Below, one piece after another: positions 8,113-16,939 of a DNA stretch of 64,000 nucleotides (position 1 is its first letter; each line of letters starts with the position of its first letter). The position numbers were made by a program, and so were the translations under genes. The DNA is from Bacteroidia bacterium (GTDB lineage: Bacteria > Bacteroidota > Bacteroidia > B-17B0 > Aurantibacillaceae): NCBI GenBank assembly GCA_021740825.1, contig JAIOZA010000005.1:46759-110758 (forward strand), in the 5' to 3' direction. The notes under the pieces are model-generated. The model was not told where the DNA came from. It saw only the letters and a list, made by a program, of their open reading frames with translations, and did not search any database.

Positions 8113-9240
8113 TTGAAATATATTGTCACATATTTTTTGTTTTTATCAACTTTTGTTGGGCTAGCTCAAAAAAGGATGTGTGGCACAAAAGACTTTTATA
8201 TTAAAGTTGCTCCCACCTATGGATTTATTTTTGAGCACAAAAGTACCATAGGTCATTTGGTTCGTGGCTATATTCCAGGTTTGGAAATTGATTTTGTTAA
8301 ACCTACCACAGGATGTAAACGCTGGCATCGCGAAAATAATTTTTTAGAGGTTGGTATGTCATTTAATTACATATCATTTTCTAACCCAAAACAATTAGGA
8401 GCTTGTTTTGCACTTTCTCCTTTTGTAGAAATTCCTTTGAATAAAAAAGTGCGAGCAATACGACCTGTACTCCGCGTATGTTGGGGAGTATCGTACCTCA
8501 CTAAAAAATTTGATATTAACGAAAATCCAAAAAATATTGCTATTGCGAGTCACTGGAACACCTTCGTACAATGGAAAGTTTTATGGCATATGGATTTAAA
8601 TAAAAAAATTCGACTCGAACCGGGCTTGTCATTTGCACATGCATCAAACGGCCGTTCGCAAGTCCCAAATTTAGGATTAAATGTGGTGTCGTTAAATATG
8701 GGAATTAATTTTAAAATTAATGGCGAAACTGTTAAATGTGATTTAATTGATTCGTCATCGGTTTGGCCTAGCAAGCATGAAATTGTTATTTGGGATGCTG
8801 TTGGTTTTAATGAACATGAACCGCCGGGCGGTCCAAAATATTTTGCAAATACATTTGGTGCAAATTATTATTATAATGTTAGAAATACTCATAAATGGGG
8901 TGGTGGAGTAGATGTATGTTATGATACTCAAAATGAATACCATTTAAAAACGTCTGGGAATCCGGCAAATAATTGGACTGACGTTATGCAATTAGGGGTA
9001 AAAGTTTGTTATGCTTATAATATTGGTCGTATTAGTTTACCCATAGAAATGGGATATTATGCTATCTCTAAACCTAAAGAAGATGGACCTATTTTTCATC
9101 GAATTGGTATAAGGCATTATTGTAAAAATGGTTTAATGTTTAATTTTACAATGAAATCACACTGGGCCGTGGCTGCTCATTTTGACTATGGTATTGGATA
9201 TAGATTTAACTTAAAGAAGAAGAAAATTAATGCGCTTTAA
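8113..9240 (+). CDS. PagL-like acyloxyacyl hydrolase (lipid A 3-O-deacylase family)
   Basis: Probable outer-membrane beta-barrel enzyme that removes a 3-O-linked acyl chain from lipid A. The mature part contains LSFAHASNGRSQVPNLGLN (about residues 172-190) with the PagL catalytic motif H-x-S-N at His176, Ser178 and Asn179. At 375 residues it is about twice PagL of Pseudomonas; residues from about 220 on form a further beta-rich region, as in other Bacteroidota members. A signal peptide (residues 1-18, ending GLAQ) supports the TTG start at 8113; there is no suitable ATG. It overlaps the next gene by 11 bases. Confidence 0.8.
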   Translation: MKYIVTYFLFLSTFVGLAQKRMCGTKDFYIKVAPTYGFIFEHKSTIGHLVRGYIPGLEIDFVKPTTGCKRWHRENNFLEVGMSFNYISFSNPKQLGACFALSPFVEIPLNKKVRAIRPVLRVCWGVSYLTKKFDINENPKNIAIASHWNTFVQWKVLWHMDLNKKIRLEPGLSFAHASNGRSQVPNLGLNVVSLNMGINFKINGETVKCDLIDSSSVWPSKHEIVIWDAVGFNEHEPPGGPKYFANTFGANYYYNVRNTHKWGGGVDVCYDTQNEYHLKTSGNPANNWTDVMQLGVKVCYAYNIGRISLPIEMGYYAISKPKEDGPIFHRIGIRHYCKNGLMFNFTMKSHWAVAAHFDYGIGYRFNLKKKKINAL

Positions 9241-9967
9241 ATTTGTCATATTAATTTGCTGTTTGCTCATCTTTACTTTCTGTAAAAATGAAAATAGATG
9301 TGATTGCTTAAAGTCTTCTGGAAAAATAAATAGTATAAACCACAATGTAAGTAATTTTAATAGTATTTATTTAACCGATAAAATGGATTTGTTTCTTACT
9401 CAAGGACCTACTTTTGAGGTAAGAGTAGAAGCAGGTGCTAATTTGCAAAAATTGATTAAAACAGAATTAGATGGAGAAACATTAAAAGTAGTTAATAATA
9501 ACAAATGCAATTGGGTGAGAGGTTACAAACAGAAGATAAAAATATTTATCACAGCGCCCCATTTTAAATATATTAAGCATGGAGGTTTAGGTACAATTGA
9601 GAGCACTAATACAATAGTTCAAGATCAAATTAATTTAAGAGTTGAAAATTCTGGGGATTTAAAATTGGATTTAAATACTGCCAAAATAATGGCCAGCGCA
9701 CACGGTAATGGAAACATGTATTTAACAGGAAGAACAGATAGATTAGAAAGTGATTATACAGGCACAAATTATTTATATGCGGATGGTTTAATAATTAAGG
9801 ATTATGTTTATCTGCATAGCGTTACAATTGGACACACATACATAAATGCTCCAGAAAATGGATTGATGGATATTATTATAGATAAGGCAGGAAATATATA
9901 TTATAAGGGAAATCCATCGCAAGTTAATTTGGTGAAAAATAGCTCAGGGAATTTAATTAAAGAATAA
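9230..9967 (+). CDS. GIN-domain (DUF2807) lipoprotein, putative auto-transporter adhesin head
   Basis: A 245-residue lipoprotein with lipobox LIFTFC followed by KNEN. The body is the GIN/DUF2807 beta-helix: NVSNFNSIYLTDKMDLFLTQ, then VRVEAGANLQKLIKTELDGE and KIKIFITAPHFKYIKHGGLG, matching the family's repeated 'i.i.ap.l..i...G.g.i' pattern. These proteins are envelope-bound and poorly characterised; some act as adhesin-like heads. The ATG overlaps the preceding PagL-like gene by 11 bases, so the two are probably translated together and act in the outer envelope. Confidence 0.87.
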   Translation: MRFKFVILICCLLIFTFCKNENRCDCLKSSGKINSINHNVSNFNSIYLTDKMDLFLTQGPTFEVRVEAGANLQKLIKTELDGETLKVVNNNKCNWVRGYKQKIKIFITAPHFKYIKHGGLGTIESTNTIVQDQINLRVENSGDLKLDLNTAKIMASAHGNGNMYLTGRTDRLESDYTGTNYLYADGLIIKDYVYLHSVTIGHTYINAPENGLMDIIIDKAGNIYYKGNPSQVNLVKNSSGNLIKE

Positions 9968-10077
9968 GCCTTCTATTTTTAGCTGATATAAAAATAAGTA
10001 ATCGTTACACTATATTTTATTTCGTTTTTTTAACTTTAATCACTGTGTTTAAAAGTGTATTTTTACATGGAATTACT

Positions 10078-11376
10078 ATGGTATTTAATAAAATTTATTT
10101 CTGTTTACTTTTTTTAATTATTACTTTAAAAATTGTTTCGCAAGATGATTATGTAAATGATAATCAATTGCGTTATGAAGATTGGAGCTACAAATCATAT
10201 ATAAAAACAGTACAACTTCATGAAGCATCATTTGATGCTAATCCAGCCATTTTGCAATTTAACACTGAAGAGCAATTAGAGTTAAGCTTTGATGACTTGG
10301 AAGCCGATAAAAAAATGTATTCTATTAGTTTTATTCATTGTGATGCAAATTGGCAACCGTCAAATTTGGTTAGTGCCGAATATATGAATGGATTTTTTGA
10401 AGCTAATATTTTGAATTTTAATTTTTCTACAAATACGATTCAGAAGTATACGCACTATTCCATTTTATTTCCGCAAAGCAACATGCAATTTTCGAAAACT
10501 GGAAATTACATTGCTTATGTATATGAAGACAACGACAAAGAAAAAATTATTTTGACAAAACGTTTCATGATTTATGAAAACAAAATAACAGTGATTGCAA
10601 ATGTGCGCCAGGCAATTGGAAATGATGAGCAGTATGAAAAACAGCACATTGACTTTAATTTAATTAATAGTCAATACGAATTAACCAATCCTTTTACAGA
10701 TTTAAAGGTTGTCATCACTCAAAATAACCGCTGGGATAATTCTGTCAGTGATATTAAACCAACTTTTGTTGAACCAAGGCAGTTAACGTATTCGCTAGAT
10801 GACAAATCTACTTTTAATGGAGGTAATGAATTTAGGTATTTTGATTCTAGATCTTTAAGAACTTATACAGAACGAGTTTATGATATTTATAGAGACAGCG
10901 CTTACAAATACCATTTGGTTTTAAAATTAGATGAGTTAAAGACGTTTAAAAATTACAGTTTTTATAACGACTTAAATGGTGGCTTTTTGATTAAAAATAA
11001 AGACATGGTTGGAACTCCAGATACTGAAGGAGATTATGCTTGGATTCATTTTTTTTTACCTTATGATATTGCTCAAGGCGAAGGTAATTTTTATATGCTC
11101 GGTAAGTTAACAGAATGGAGATTGAATAAATCAAATCGTATGACTTATAATTATAAAAAAAATGGTTACGAATGCAGTTTGTATATCAAGCAAGGTTATT
11201 ATAATTATACGTATGTTTATTTAAAAGATGAGAAAAAAGGTGGAGATGAAACGCTCACAGAAGGTAACCATTGGGAAACAGAAAACGATTATACCATTTA
11301 TGTTTATCATCGCCAAAGATCAACGTATTATGATCAGCTGGTAGCAGTTAAACGATTTAATTCGTTTAAGAGATAG
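10078..11376 (+). CDS. Type IX secretion system plug protein (DUF5103)
   Basis: DUF5103 proteins are now recognised as the Plug that closes the SprA translocon channel on the periplasmic side of the T9SS. The frame is open from a GTG at 10045, but the ATG at 10078 is the better start because it gives a clean signal peptide (MVFNKIYFCLLFLIITLKIVSQ). Internal family features are EEQLELSFDDLEADKKMYS, IHCDANWQPSNLV and the C-terminal YNYTYVYLKDEKKGG with TEGNHWETENDYTIYVYHR. It overlaps the convergent LRR-kinase gene by 11 bases. T9SS cargo lies 16 kb away in the window. Confidence 0.88.
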   Translation: MVFNKIYFCLLFLIITLKIVSQDDYVNDNQLRYEDWSYKSYIKTVQLHEASFDANPAILQFNTEEQLELSFDDLEADKKMYSISFIHCDANWQPSNLVSAEYMNGFFEANILNFNFSTNTIQKYTHYSILFPQSNMQFSKTGNYIAYVYEDNDKEKIILTKRFMIYENKITVIANVRQAIGNDEQYEKQHIDFNLINSQYELTNPFTDLKVVITQNNRWDNSVSDIKPTFVEPRQLTYSLDDKSTFNGGNEFRYFDSRSLRTYTERVYDIYRDSAYKYHLVLKLDELKTFKNYSFYNDLNGGFLIKNKDMVGTPDTEGDYAWIHFFLPYDIAQGEGNFYMLGKLTEWRLNKSNRMTYNYKKNGYECSLYIKQGYYNYTYVYLKDEKKGGDETLTEGNHWETENDYTIYVYHRQRSTYYDQLVAVKRFNSFKR

Positions 11377-12667
11377 AATTTAAGCGTTGATTAATTTCTT
11401 CAAAAATAGGCCGCTTTAAAATAGAATTCTGCATGCAATCATTTTTTAATTGAATCAAAGATTGTTTTAAAGAATTTTCTTGTTCGAAATTTTGATTTAG
11501 TAAATCGTCTATGAAGCAACCAAAAGCTCTTACATCTATTCTTTCAAAATAAGTGGATGTTTTATTTGTGATTTCATAGACTGTTGCTGCACCAAAATCT
11601 CCAAAAATTGTATTTGCATGTTCATCAATTAGTGTATTATGCGCGTACAAATCGCCATGCATTATTCCTTTTGAATGAAGATGGCGCATGGCATTTGCAA
11701 TAGCTTTAGTGATATTAAAGATAGTTGATATAGAAAAATTTACACCTAATGGAAATGTATCTCTTGTGCAAGTATCAAAACTTGGTGGACCAGCTAAATT
11801 TTTAAAGTTTGATAGAATTAATTCTAAAACCAATCCCATTTTTTGTTCGGGATGATTTTCTATTTTGCCTATTACAGTAACTAAGTTTTTATGTTTCCCC
11901 GCTAATATGCAAGCATTCATTTCATCTTTCGGAAAGCCATCGCTAGTTACTTCGCCTTTAAATACTTTTACGGCTATCTCTTTTTTTGCAGATTCATTTG
12001 TCCATTCTGCTTTTGAAATAATACCGGATGCACCCTCTCCCAATGTTTCTTTTACGTTTAATTCATTCCATGAAATGATTGGCAATTCATTTTTTAAATT
12101 AATTATTTTAGTGCAAGGATTTCCTGAAAATGCTAACCAAGATAAACGAGGTAATTCAAATAACCATTCAGGAAATTCGGAAATTTGATTAGCAGAAATA
12201 CGAAGTAATTCGATATTTTTGCATTGAGACATTTCGTTTGGTAAACCATTTAGATTATTTCCTGCTAAAGCTACCTTTTGAAGTTTAATACAATTACCAA
12301 TACTTTTCGGAAGTTTTTTTATGCAATTGTTGGTTAAAATTAACCATTGTAAATTTATTGGAAAAGCATTCTCTGAAATGAAATCGATTTTGTTAGATTT
12401 GAATCCAATCATGGTTAAATTGGAGCATTTTGCTAATACTTCCGGAAATGTTTTAAAAACATTATCTGAAAAAAAAGCAATTTTTAGGTTCTTTAAATCA
12501 CTAAAATTTTCGGGTAAATGCGATAATTGATTTCCTGATAAATCTAATAGTTCTAATGTTTCAGATAAATCAAAAATTTCGTTCGGAAATTCTTTTAACT
12601 CGCATGAAAGTTTAAGTGTTTTTGTTCCCTTTAATTCGCCCGAAAGAAGCTGAGTTAATGTTTGCAT
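11366..12667 (-). CDS. Leucine-rich-repeat protein kinase
   Basis: A 433-residue cytoplasmic protein joining about seven leucine-rich repeats (residues 15-195, pattern LxxLxLSxNxLxxLP) to a Ser/Thr-type protein kinase domain (residues 205-430). The kinase motifs are intact: glycine loop GEGASG 210-215, Lys234 in IAVK, Glu249 for the C helix, catalytic loop HGDLYAHN with Asp339 and Asn344, and DFG 357-359. HGD replaces HRD, as in several bacterial and atypical kinases. It should be active. The LRR part probably selects partners; the substrate is unknown. Its 3' end overlaps the T9SS plug gene by 11 bases, and mgtE lies one base upstream. Confidence 0.88.
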   Translation of the reverse strand: MQTLTQLLSGELKGTKTLKLSCELKEFPNEIFDLSETLELLDLSGNQLSHLPENFSDLKNLKIAFFSDNVFKTFPEVLAKCSNLTMIGFKSNKIDFISENAFPINLQWLILTNNCIKKLPKSIGNCIKLQKVALAGNNLNGLPNEMSQCKNIELLRISANQISEFPEWLFELPRLSWLAFSGNPCTKIINLKNELPIISWNELNVKETLGEGASGIISKAEWTNESAKKEIAVKVFKGEVTSDGFPKDEMNACILAGKHKNLVTVIGKIENHPEQKMGLVLELILSNFKNLAGPPSFDTCTRDTFPLGVNFSISTIFNITKAIANAMRHLHSKGIMHGDLYAHNTLIDEHANTIFGDFGAATVYEITNKTSTYFERIDVRAFGCFIDDLLNQNFEQENSLKQSLIQLKNDCMQNSILKRPIFEEINQRLNSIS

Positions 12668-12668
12668 T

Positions 12669-14024
12669 TTAAAAAATACTATACAATAAACGCCCCACTA
12701 AAAAGTAAATAGAAATACCAATAATGTCATTTAAGGTAGTAACAAAAGGTCCGGTAGCTAATGCAGGATTTATTTTAAAACGATTCATCATTAATGGAAC
12801 AAATGTTCCTAAAAATGAAGCACATAATATGACTGTAATTAGTGCTACACTTACTGTAGCAGCTAAAGCCCAAGATTCACTAATTAATAGATTATATCCT
12901 AAAATTAAACTTGAACATATTAATCCATTGATTAATCCTACACCTAATTCTTTTAATAATTTTGGAGCAATTTTGTCGGTAATTAAGGTGTTATTTGCTA
13001 AACCCTGCACAATAATAGCAGAAGACTGCACGCCGACATTACCGCCCATGGCGCCAATTAAAGGAATAAAAAATGCCATTTCAGGTCGCAATTGAATTTG
13101 GTTTTCGTAATTTCCAATAATTCGTGACCCAACAATTCCGCCGCACATTCCAACTAATAGCCATGGAATGCGCGCTCGTGACAAGCGCCATAGGCTATCA
13201 TTACTATCAACGTCATCTGTAATACCACTCATTAACTGAATTTCCTTTTCAGCTTCTTCACGCATCACATCAACAACGTCATCAATAGTTATTCTACCCA
13301 CTAGTCTGCCAAGCTGGTCAACAACCGGTAAAACAACTAAGTCATATTTTTGAATTATTTCGGCCACATCTTCGCTGGCTGCAGATGTTTTTACCGAAAT
13401 AACATCCGCATCATAAATTTCTTCAACAAGTGCTAAAGGATGTGAGATTATTAATTTTTTTAGGGAGAGCATCCCAATTAGCTTTTCATTTTCATCAACT
13501 ACGTATACGGCATACATTACATCAACGCTTTCGGCTTGAAGGCGAATTTCATCTATACATGCGCTTACTGTTTCATGAGCAAATACACTCACTAGTTCTT
13601 TTGCCATTAACGAGCCAGCAGTTCCTTCTTCAAAACTCATTAAATTGGCAATATCACTTGCTTGATCTATATCTTCAATTTGTGATAAAACTTCTTCTTG
13701 AATATTTTCAGGTAATTCATTGATAACATCTGCAGCATCATCCGACTCCATGTTATCTAGCTGTTCAGCAATTTCTTTGGTGGAAAACGTAGCCAATAAA
13801 GCTTCACGTTTTTCATCTTCCATTTCTAGTAAACAATCAGCCGCTAATTCTTCGTTTAATAAGTCATAAAGATAGTTTGCTTCATCAATGTCTAATCGAT
13901 TTAAAATTAAGGCAATATCAACTGCATACAAATCTTCGATTTGCGCATTAATAAAACTATCGTCTTTTATAGAGATAGCATTTTTTAATTGATCTAAAAA
14001 GTCTAAGCTTAGCTCAAATTGCAT
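12669..14024 (-). CDS. mgtE: Magnesium transporter MgtE
   Basis: Mg2+-gated magnesium channel of the inner membrane. The 451-residue protein shows the full order: an N-terminal MgtE_N superhelix (about residues 25-130, with DDAADVINELPE), a CBS pair (about 135-255, including VYVVDENEKLIGMLSLKKL and VLPVVDQLGRLVGRITIDDV), then five membrane helices with PLIGAMGGNVGVQSSAI and the C-terminal ATGPFVTTLNDIIG motif. No M-box-like leader is evident in the roughly 200 bases upstream. The LRR-kinase gene follows after one base, so the two may be co-transcribed. Confidence 0.96.
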   Translation of the reverse strand: MQFELSLDFLDQLKNAISIKDDSFINAQIEDLYAVDIALILNRLDIDEANYLYDLLNEELAADCLLEMEDEKREALLATFSTKEIAEQLDNMESDDAADVINELPENIQEEVLSQIEDIDQASDIANLMSFEEGTAGSLMAKELVSVFAHETVSACIDEIRLQAESVDVMYAVYVVDENEKLIGMLSLKKLIISHPLALVEEIYDADVISVKTSAASEDVAEIIQKYDLVVLPVVDQLGRLVGRITIDDVVDVMREEAEKEIQLMSGITDDVDSNDSLWRLSRARIPWLLVGMCGGIVGSRIIGNYENQIQLRPEMAFFIPLIGAMGGNVGVQSSAIIVQGLANNTLITDKIAPKLLKELGVGLINGLICSSLILGYNLLISESWALAATVSVALITVILCASFLGTFVPLMMNRFKINPALATGPFVTTLNDIIGISIYFLVGRLLYSIF

Positions 14025-14226
14025 AATCTTAATTTTACGCTGCTAAAGTAATGTTTTTATGTTTTAAAAAGGGTTTGAGTGTTTAAATTTAACTTAAAAT
14101 AATATGATAGTATTCTAAATTAATAATAGGTGTATAATGCATTAAATTAAAGATAGTGAGGCGTAAAAAAAGATTCAGGAAGATACTTTTAAAAAAATAG
14201 CGCTTTAACTACAAAAAAAGTGGTAT

Positions 14227-15120
14227 TTATTTTTTAATAGATTTTTGCTTCAACAAAGCATTCAAGAAAATTACAGATAATATGATGCCAAATCCTACAT
14301 AAAAAGTAATTGATAAATCCTTATTTTCATGAAAGATAAGTCCAGCTAAAATAATACCATACACACCTTCTAAATTAACGGTAAGGTTTATGGTGTAAGG
14401 CGAAAGATATTTCATTAAATTAACTGCAGCAATAAATGGATAAACAGTGCAAACTGCTGCTAATATGCCAATTAATAAATAATCTTGATTTGAAATCGTG
14501 AGAAATTGAACAGAAAAACTGCCGTTGCATATTAAATAAATACTTAGTGCAATAAATGCCATTGATAACTCAATAAATGAGATTACGGGCGATGATATAG
14601 GATTTTTGTGGTCTTGAATTAAAACCCCATTTAAAATACCAAATATAGATGAAGTTAAAGCCGCTATTATTCCCAGTAAAATTCCTAAGCCATATTTAAT
14701 TTCTACTGAAAAAATAAGGCCAACAGCTGCTATAATTATCAAACCAATTACTATTTCATACCAAATGAATTTTCGTTTGTATATGAGAGGTTCAAAAATA
14801 GCAGTGAAGAGCGTTCCTGTGCTAAAAGCAGCCATAGTTACAGAGACATTAGAAACTTTAATAGCGCCATAAAAACTTAACCAATGTATGCAAATAATAA
14901 TGCCAATTACGGTGAGTTGCCAAATTGTTTTTAACGAAACTCTTAAATTAGCTTTAATATAAACTAAATAAAAGCTCATTAAAAAAATAGTAATGGCAAT
15001 TCTAAACCACACAAGTTGAAGCGCATCTGCCGTAATGCCTTTTCCAAGTATAGGCGACCAGCCCCAAAGAAAGACAATAAAATGTAAAATAAAATGATGC
15101 TTATTAATGTTTTTTAGCAC
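14227..15120 (-). CDS. DMT-superfamily (EamA) transporter
   Basis: A 297-residue inner-membrane protein with about ten hydrophobic helices and the two-fold EamA repeat (about residues 10-135 and 145-290). The end of each repeat has the usual shape: TAIFEPLIYKRKF in the first and LEGVYGIILAGLIFHE in the second. Such carriers usually export amino acids or other small metabolites; the substrate cannot be inferred here. It is separated by about 200 bases from mgtE, and a separate promoter is likely. Confidence 0.88.
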   Translation of the reverse strand: MLKNINKHHFILHFIVFLWGWSPILGKGITADALQLVWFRIAITIFLMSFYLVYIKANLRVSLKTIWQLTVIGIIICIHWLSFYGAIKVSNVSVTMAAFSTGTLFTAIFEPLIYKRKFIWYEIVIGLIIIAAVGLIFSVEIKYGLGILLGIIAALTSSIFGILNGVLIQDHKNPISSPVISFIELSMAFIALSIYLICNGSFSVQFLTISNQDYLLIGILAAVCTVYPFIAAVNLMKYLSPYTINLTVNLEGVYGIILAGLIFHENKDLSITFYVGFGIILSVIFLNALLKQKSIKK

Positions 15121-15207
15121 GATAGCAGAATTAGGTTTGCTTTTCCTTGATTAATAATACCATTATCGGTATATTTAGTTTCATCAGTAATTATAAAATA
15201 CAAATAA

Positions 15208-15591
15208 TTAAAATTTAATTTCTTGCAATTGCAATATTGTCTTTCTTAGGACTTCAATAAGTTTAGCAAATGTTTCATTAAATACTGGAGATTTATTTTC
15301 TGATAAACTATCTTGTTCAATAAAAACAACCATCTCCTTGGTACTTGCAATGCAAATAATATCTACTGATGACTTTAATTTATGGGCTAACACTTTTACC
15401 TTTTCAAAATCACTTTTTTGCTGCGCAGCTTCAATTTGATCAAGCATTATGGAAGTATTTTCAATAAATAAGTTAACCATTCTTATAACAAATTCATTAT
15501 TGTTGTTAGACATTTTGATTAATCTACTCAAGTCAAATAATTTATTGTCCTCGTTAGATAAACTATTACTAGTTAATTCATTCATCTGCAT
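15208..15591 (-). CDS. Histidine phosphotransfer (Hpt) domain protein
   Basis: A single-domain 127-residue phosphotransfer protein of a multi-step phosphorelay. The phosphorylatable His70 lies in VKVLAHKLKSSV, a textbook Hpt motif (AHxLKxs), within a four-helix bundle pattern. There is no kinase or receiver domain in the protein and no kinase or response regulator gene next to it, so its partners are elsewhere. The third residue is also Met, so the true start could be 15585. Confidence 0.85.
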   Translation of the reverse strand: MQMNELTSNSLSNEDNKLFDLSRLIKMSNNNNEFVIRMVNLFIENTSIMLDQIEAAQQKSDFEKVKVLAHKLKSSVDIICIASTKEMVVFIEQDSLSENKSPVFNETFAKLIEVLRKTILQLQEIKF

Positions 15592-15833
15592 TACTATTTT
15601 TTTACTATGTAATTCGGTTATAGTTTTTGTTTTTTAGTCACTAGTTTATCAATTTAAAAATATTAGTTTTATAACTTGCTTTTTTGTGCTAAAAATTGAT
15701 ACTAGTTTTTTTAAAAATGCATGCTAATATACTTTTTTTTAAACGATATAGAGTAAATGGAATATTAAATTAAAATAATATTAAAATATCTAGTATTTTA
15801 GCATTCGCCATAACAACTTTAACAAGAAAATAG

Positions 15834-16742
15834 ATGAGTAAAACATTGAATTACTTAGACGAATTAGAGTCAGAGGCAATCTATATTTTGCGAGAAGTAG
15901 CTGGGCAATTTGATAAACCAGTTTTATTATTCAGTGGCGGAAAAGATAGCATTTGTTTGGTTCACTTGGCCTTAAAAGCATTTCGTCCTGGTAAGTTTCC
16001 TTTTCCTTTATTACATATTGATACGGGGCATAATTTTAAAGAAACAATTAGTTATAGGGATCAGTTAGTTAATACAATTAATGAAGATTTAATTATACGC
16101 TTTGTAGCTGACACAATTAAATCTAAACATCTACAAGATGGTAAAGGTAAATTTCCAAGTCGTAATGCTTTACAAACTTATACGTTGTTAGATGCCATTT
16201 ATGAATTTCAATTTGATGCTTGTATTGGTGGTGCGCGACGTGATGAAGAAAAAGCGAGAGCCAAGGAAAGAATATTTTCAGTGCGCGATGAATTTGGTCA
16301 GTGGAATCCCAAATTGCAAAGGCCTGAATTATGGAATATGTATAATGGAAAAATAAATAAGGGAGAAAATGTGAGAGTTTTTCCAATTAGTAATTGGACA
16401 GAGTTAGATGTTTGGAATTACATAAAACGTGAAAAAATTGAGTTGCCTTCTATCTATTTTTCGCATGAAAGAGAATGTATCGTAACTGAAAGCGGTCAGT
16501 TAATGGCCAATAATGAATTTATACAATTAGATGATAAGCAATTAATGGTTACTAAAAAAGTACGCTATCGTACAGTTGGTGATATGACTTGCACCGCAGC
16601 CATTGAAAGTGATGCTCATACAGTAGATGAAATAATTAATGAACTATTAGAAACTAAAATTAGTGAGCGTGGCGCTACGCGAATGGATGATCGAATTAGT
16701 GAAGCGGCCATGGAAGATCGAAAAAAAGATGGTTATTTTTAA
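15834..16742 (+). CDS. cysD: Sulfate adenylyltransferase subunit 2 (ATP sulfurylase catalytic subunit)
   Basis: Makes adenosine 5'-phosphosulfate from ATP and sulfate together with the GTPase CysN, the first step of sulfate assimilation. The 302-residue protein carries the PP-loop SGGKDS at residues 34-39 and family blocks LLHIDTGHNFKETI, GGARRDEEKARAKER and FPISNWTELDVWNYI. Length is normal. The usual partner cysN is not adjacent: it lies 2.4 kb downstream, beyond an opposite-strand ClC channel gene. No cysH, cysC or sulfate transporter is in the window. Confidence 0.95.
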   Translation: MSKTLNYLDELESEAIYILREVAGQFDKPVLLFSGGKDSICLVHLALKAFRPGKFPFPLLHIDTGHNFKETISYRDQLVNTINEDLIIRFVADTIKSKHLQDGKGKFPSRNALQTYTLLDAIYEFQFDACIGGARRDEEKARAKERIFSVRDEFGQWNPKLQRPELWNMYNGKINKGENVRVFPISNWTELDVWNYIKREKIELPSIYFSHERECIVTESGQLMANNEFIQLDDKQLMVTKKVRYRTVGDMTCTAAIESDAHTVDEIINELLETKISERGATRMDDRISEAAMEDRKKDGYF

Positions 16743-16939
16743 AGGATAGAAATAATGTGTAAGCAAGATTAGCACCTGTCTAAAACAAGGTTTGCTTTCA
16801 GTAATATTTTAGCGCTTTTTAAAATGCCAAAAAAGTGCTCCAACCGAGTTGGTATTTAAGATTAATTTTAATTATAATAACAATGATAATACTTTCATGT
16901 AAAAAAGTGGACAATAATTAATTCTTTCTTATTTTAACT

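Noticed and set aside
10045..10077. Upstream GTG start for the T9SS plug protein
   Set aside because: It adds 11 residues before a clear signal peptide; the ATG at 10078 fits better.
12724..13095. Long plus-strand open frame inside mgtE
   Set aside because: It lies fully within the conserved MgtE membrane domain on the other strand and shows no family motif; a shadow of the real gene.
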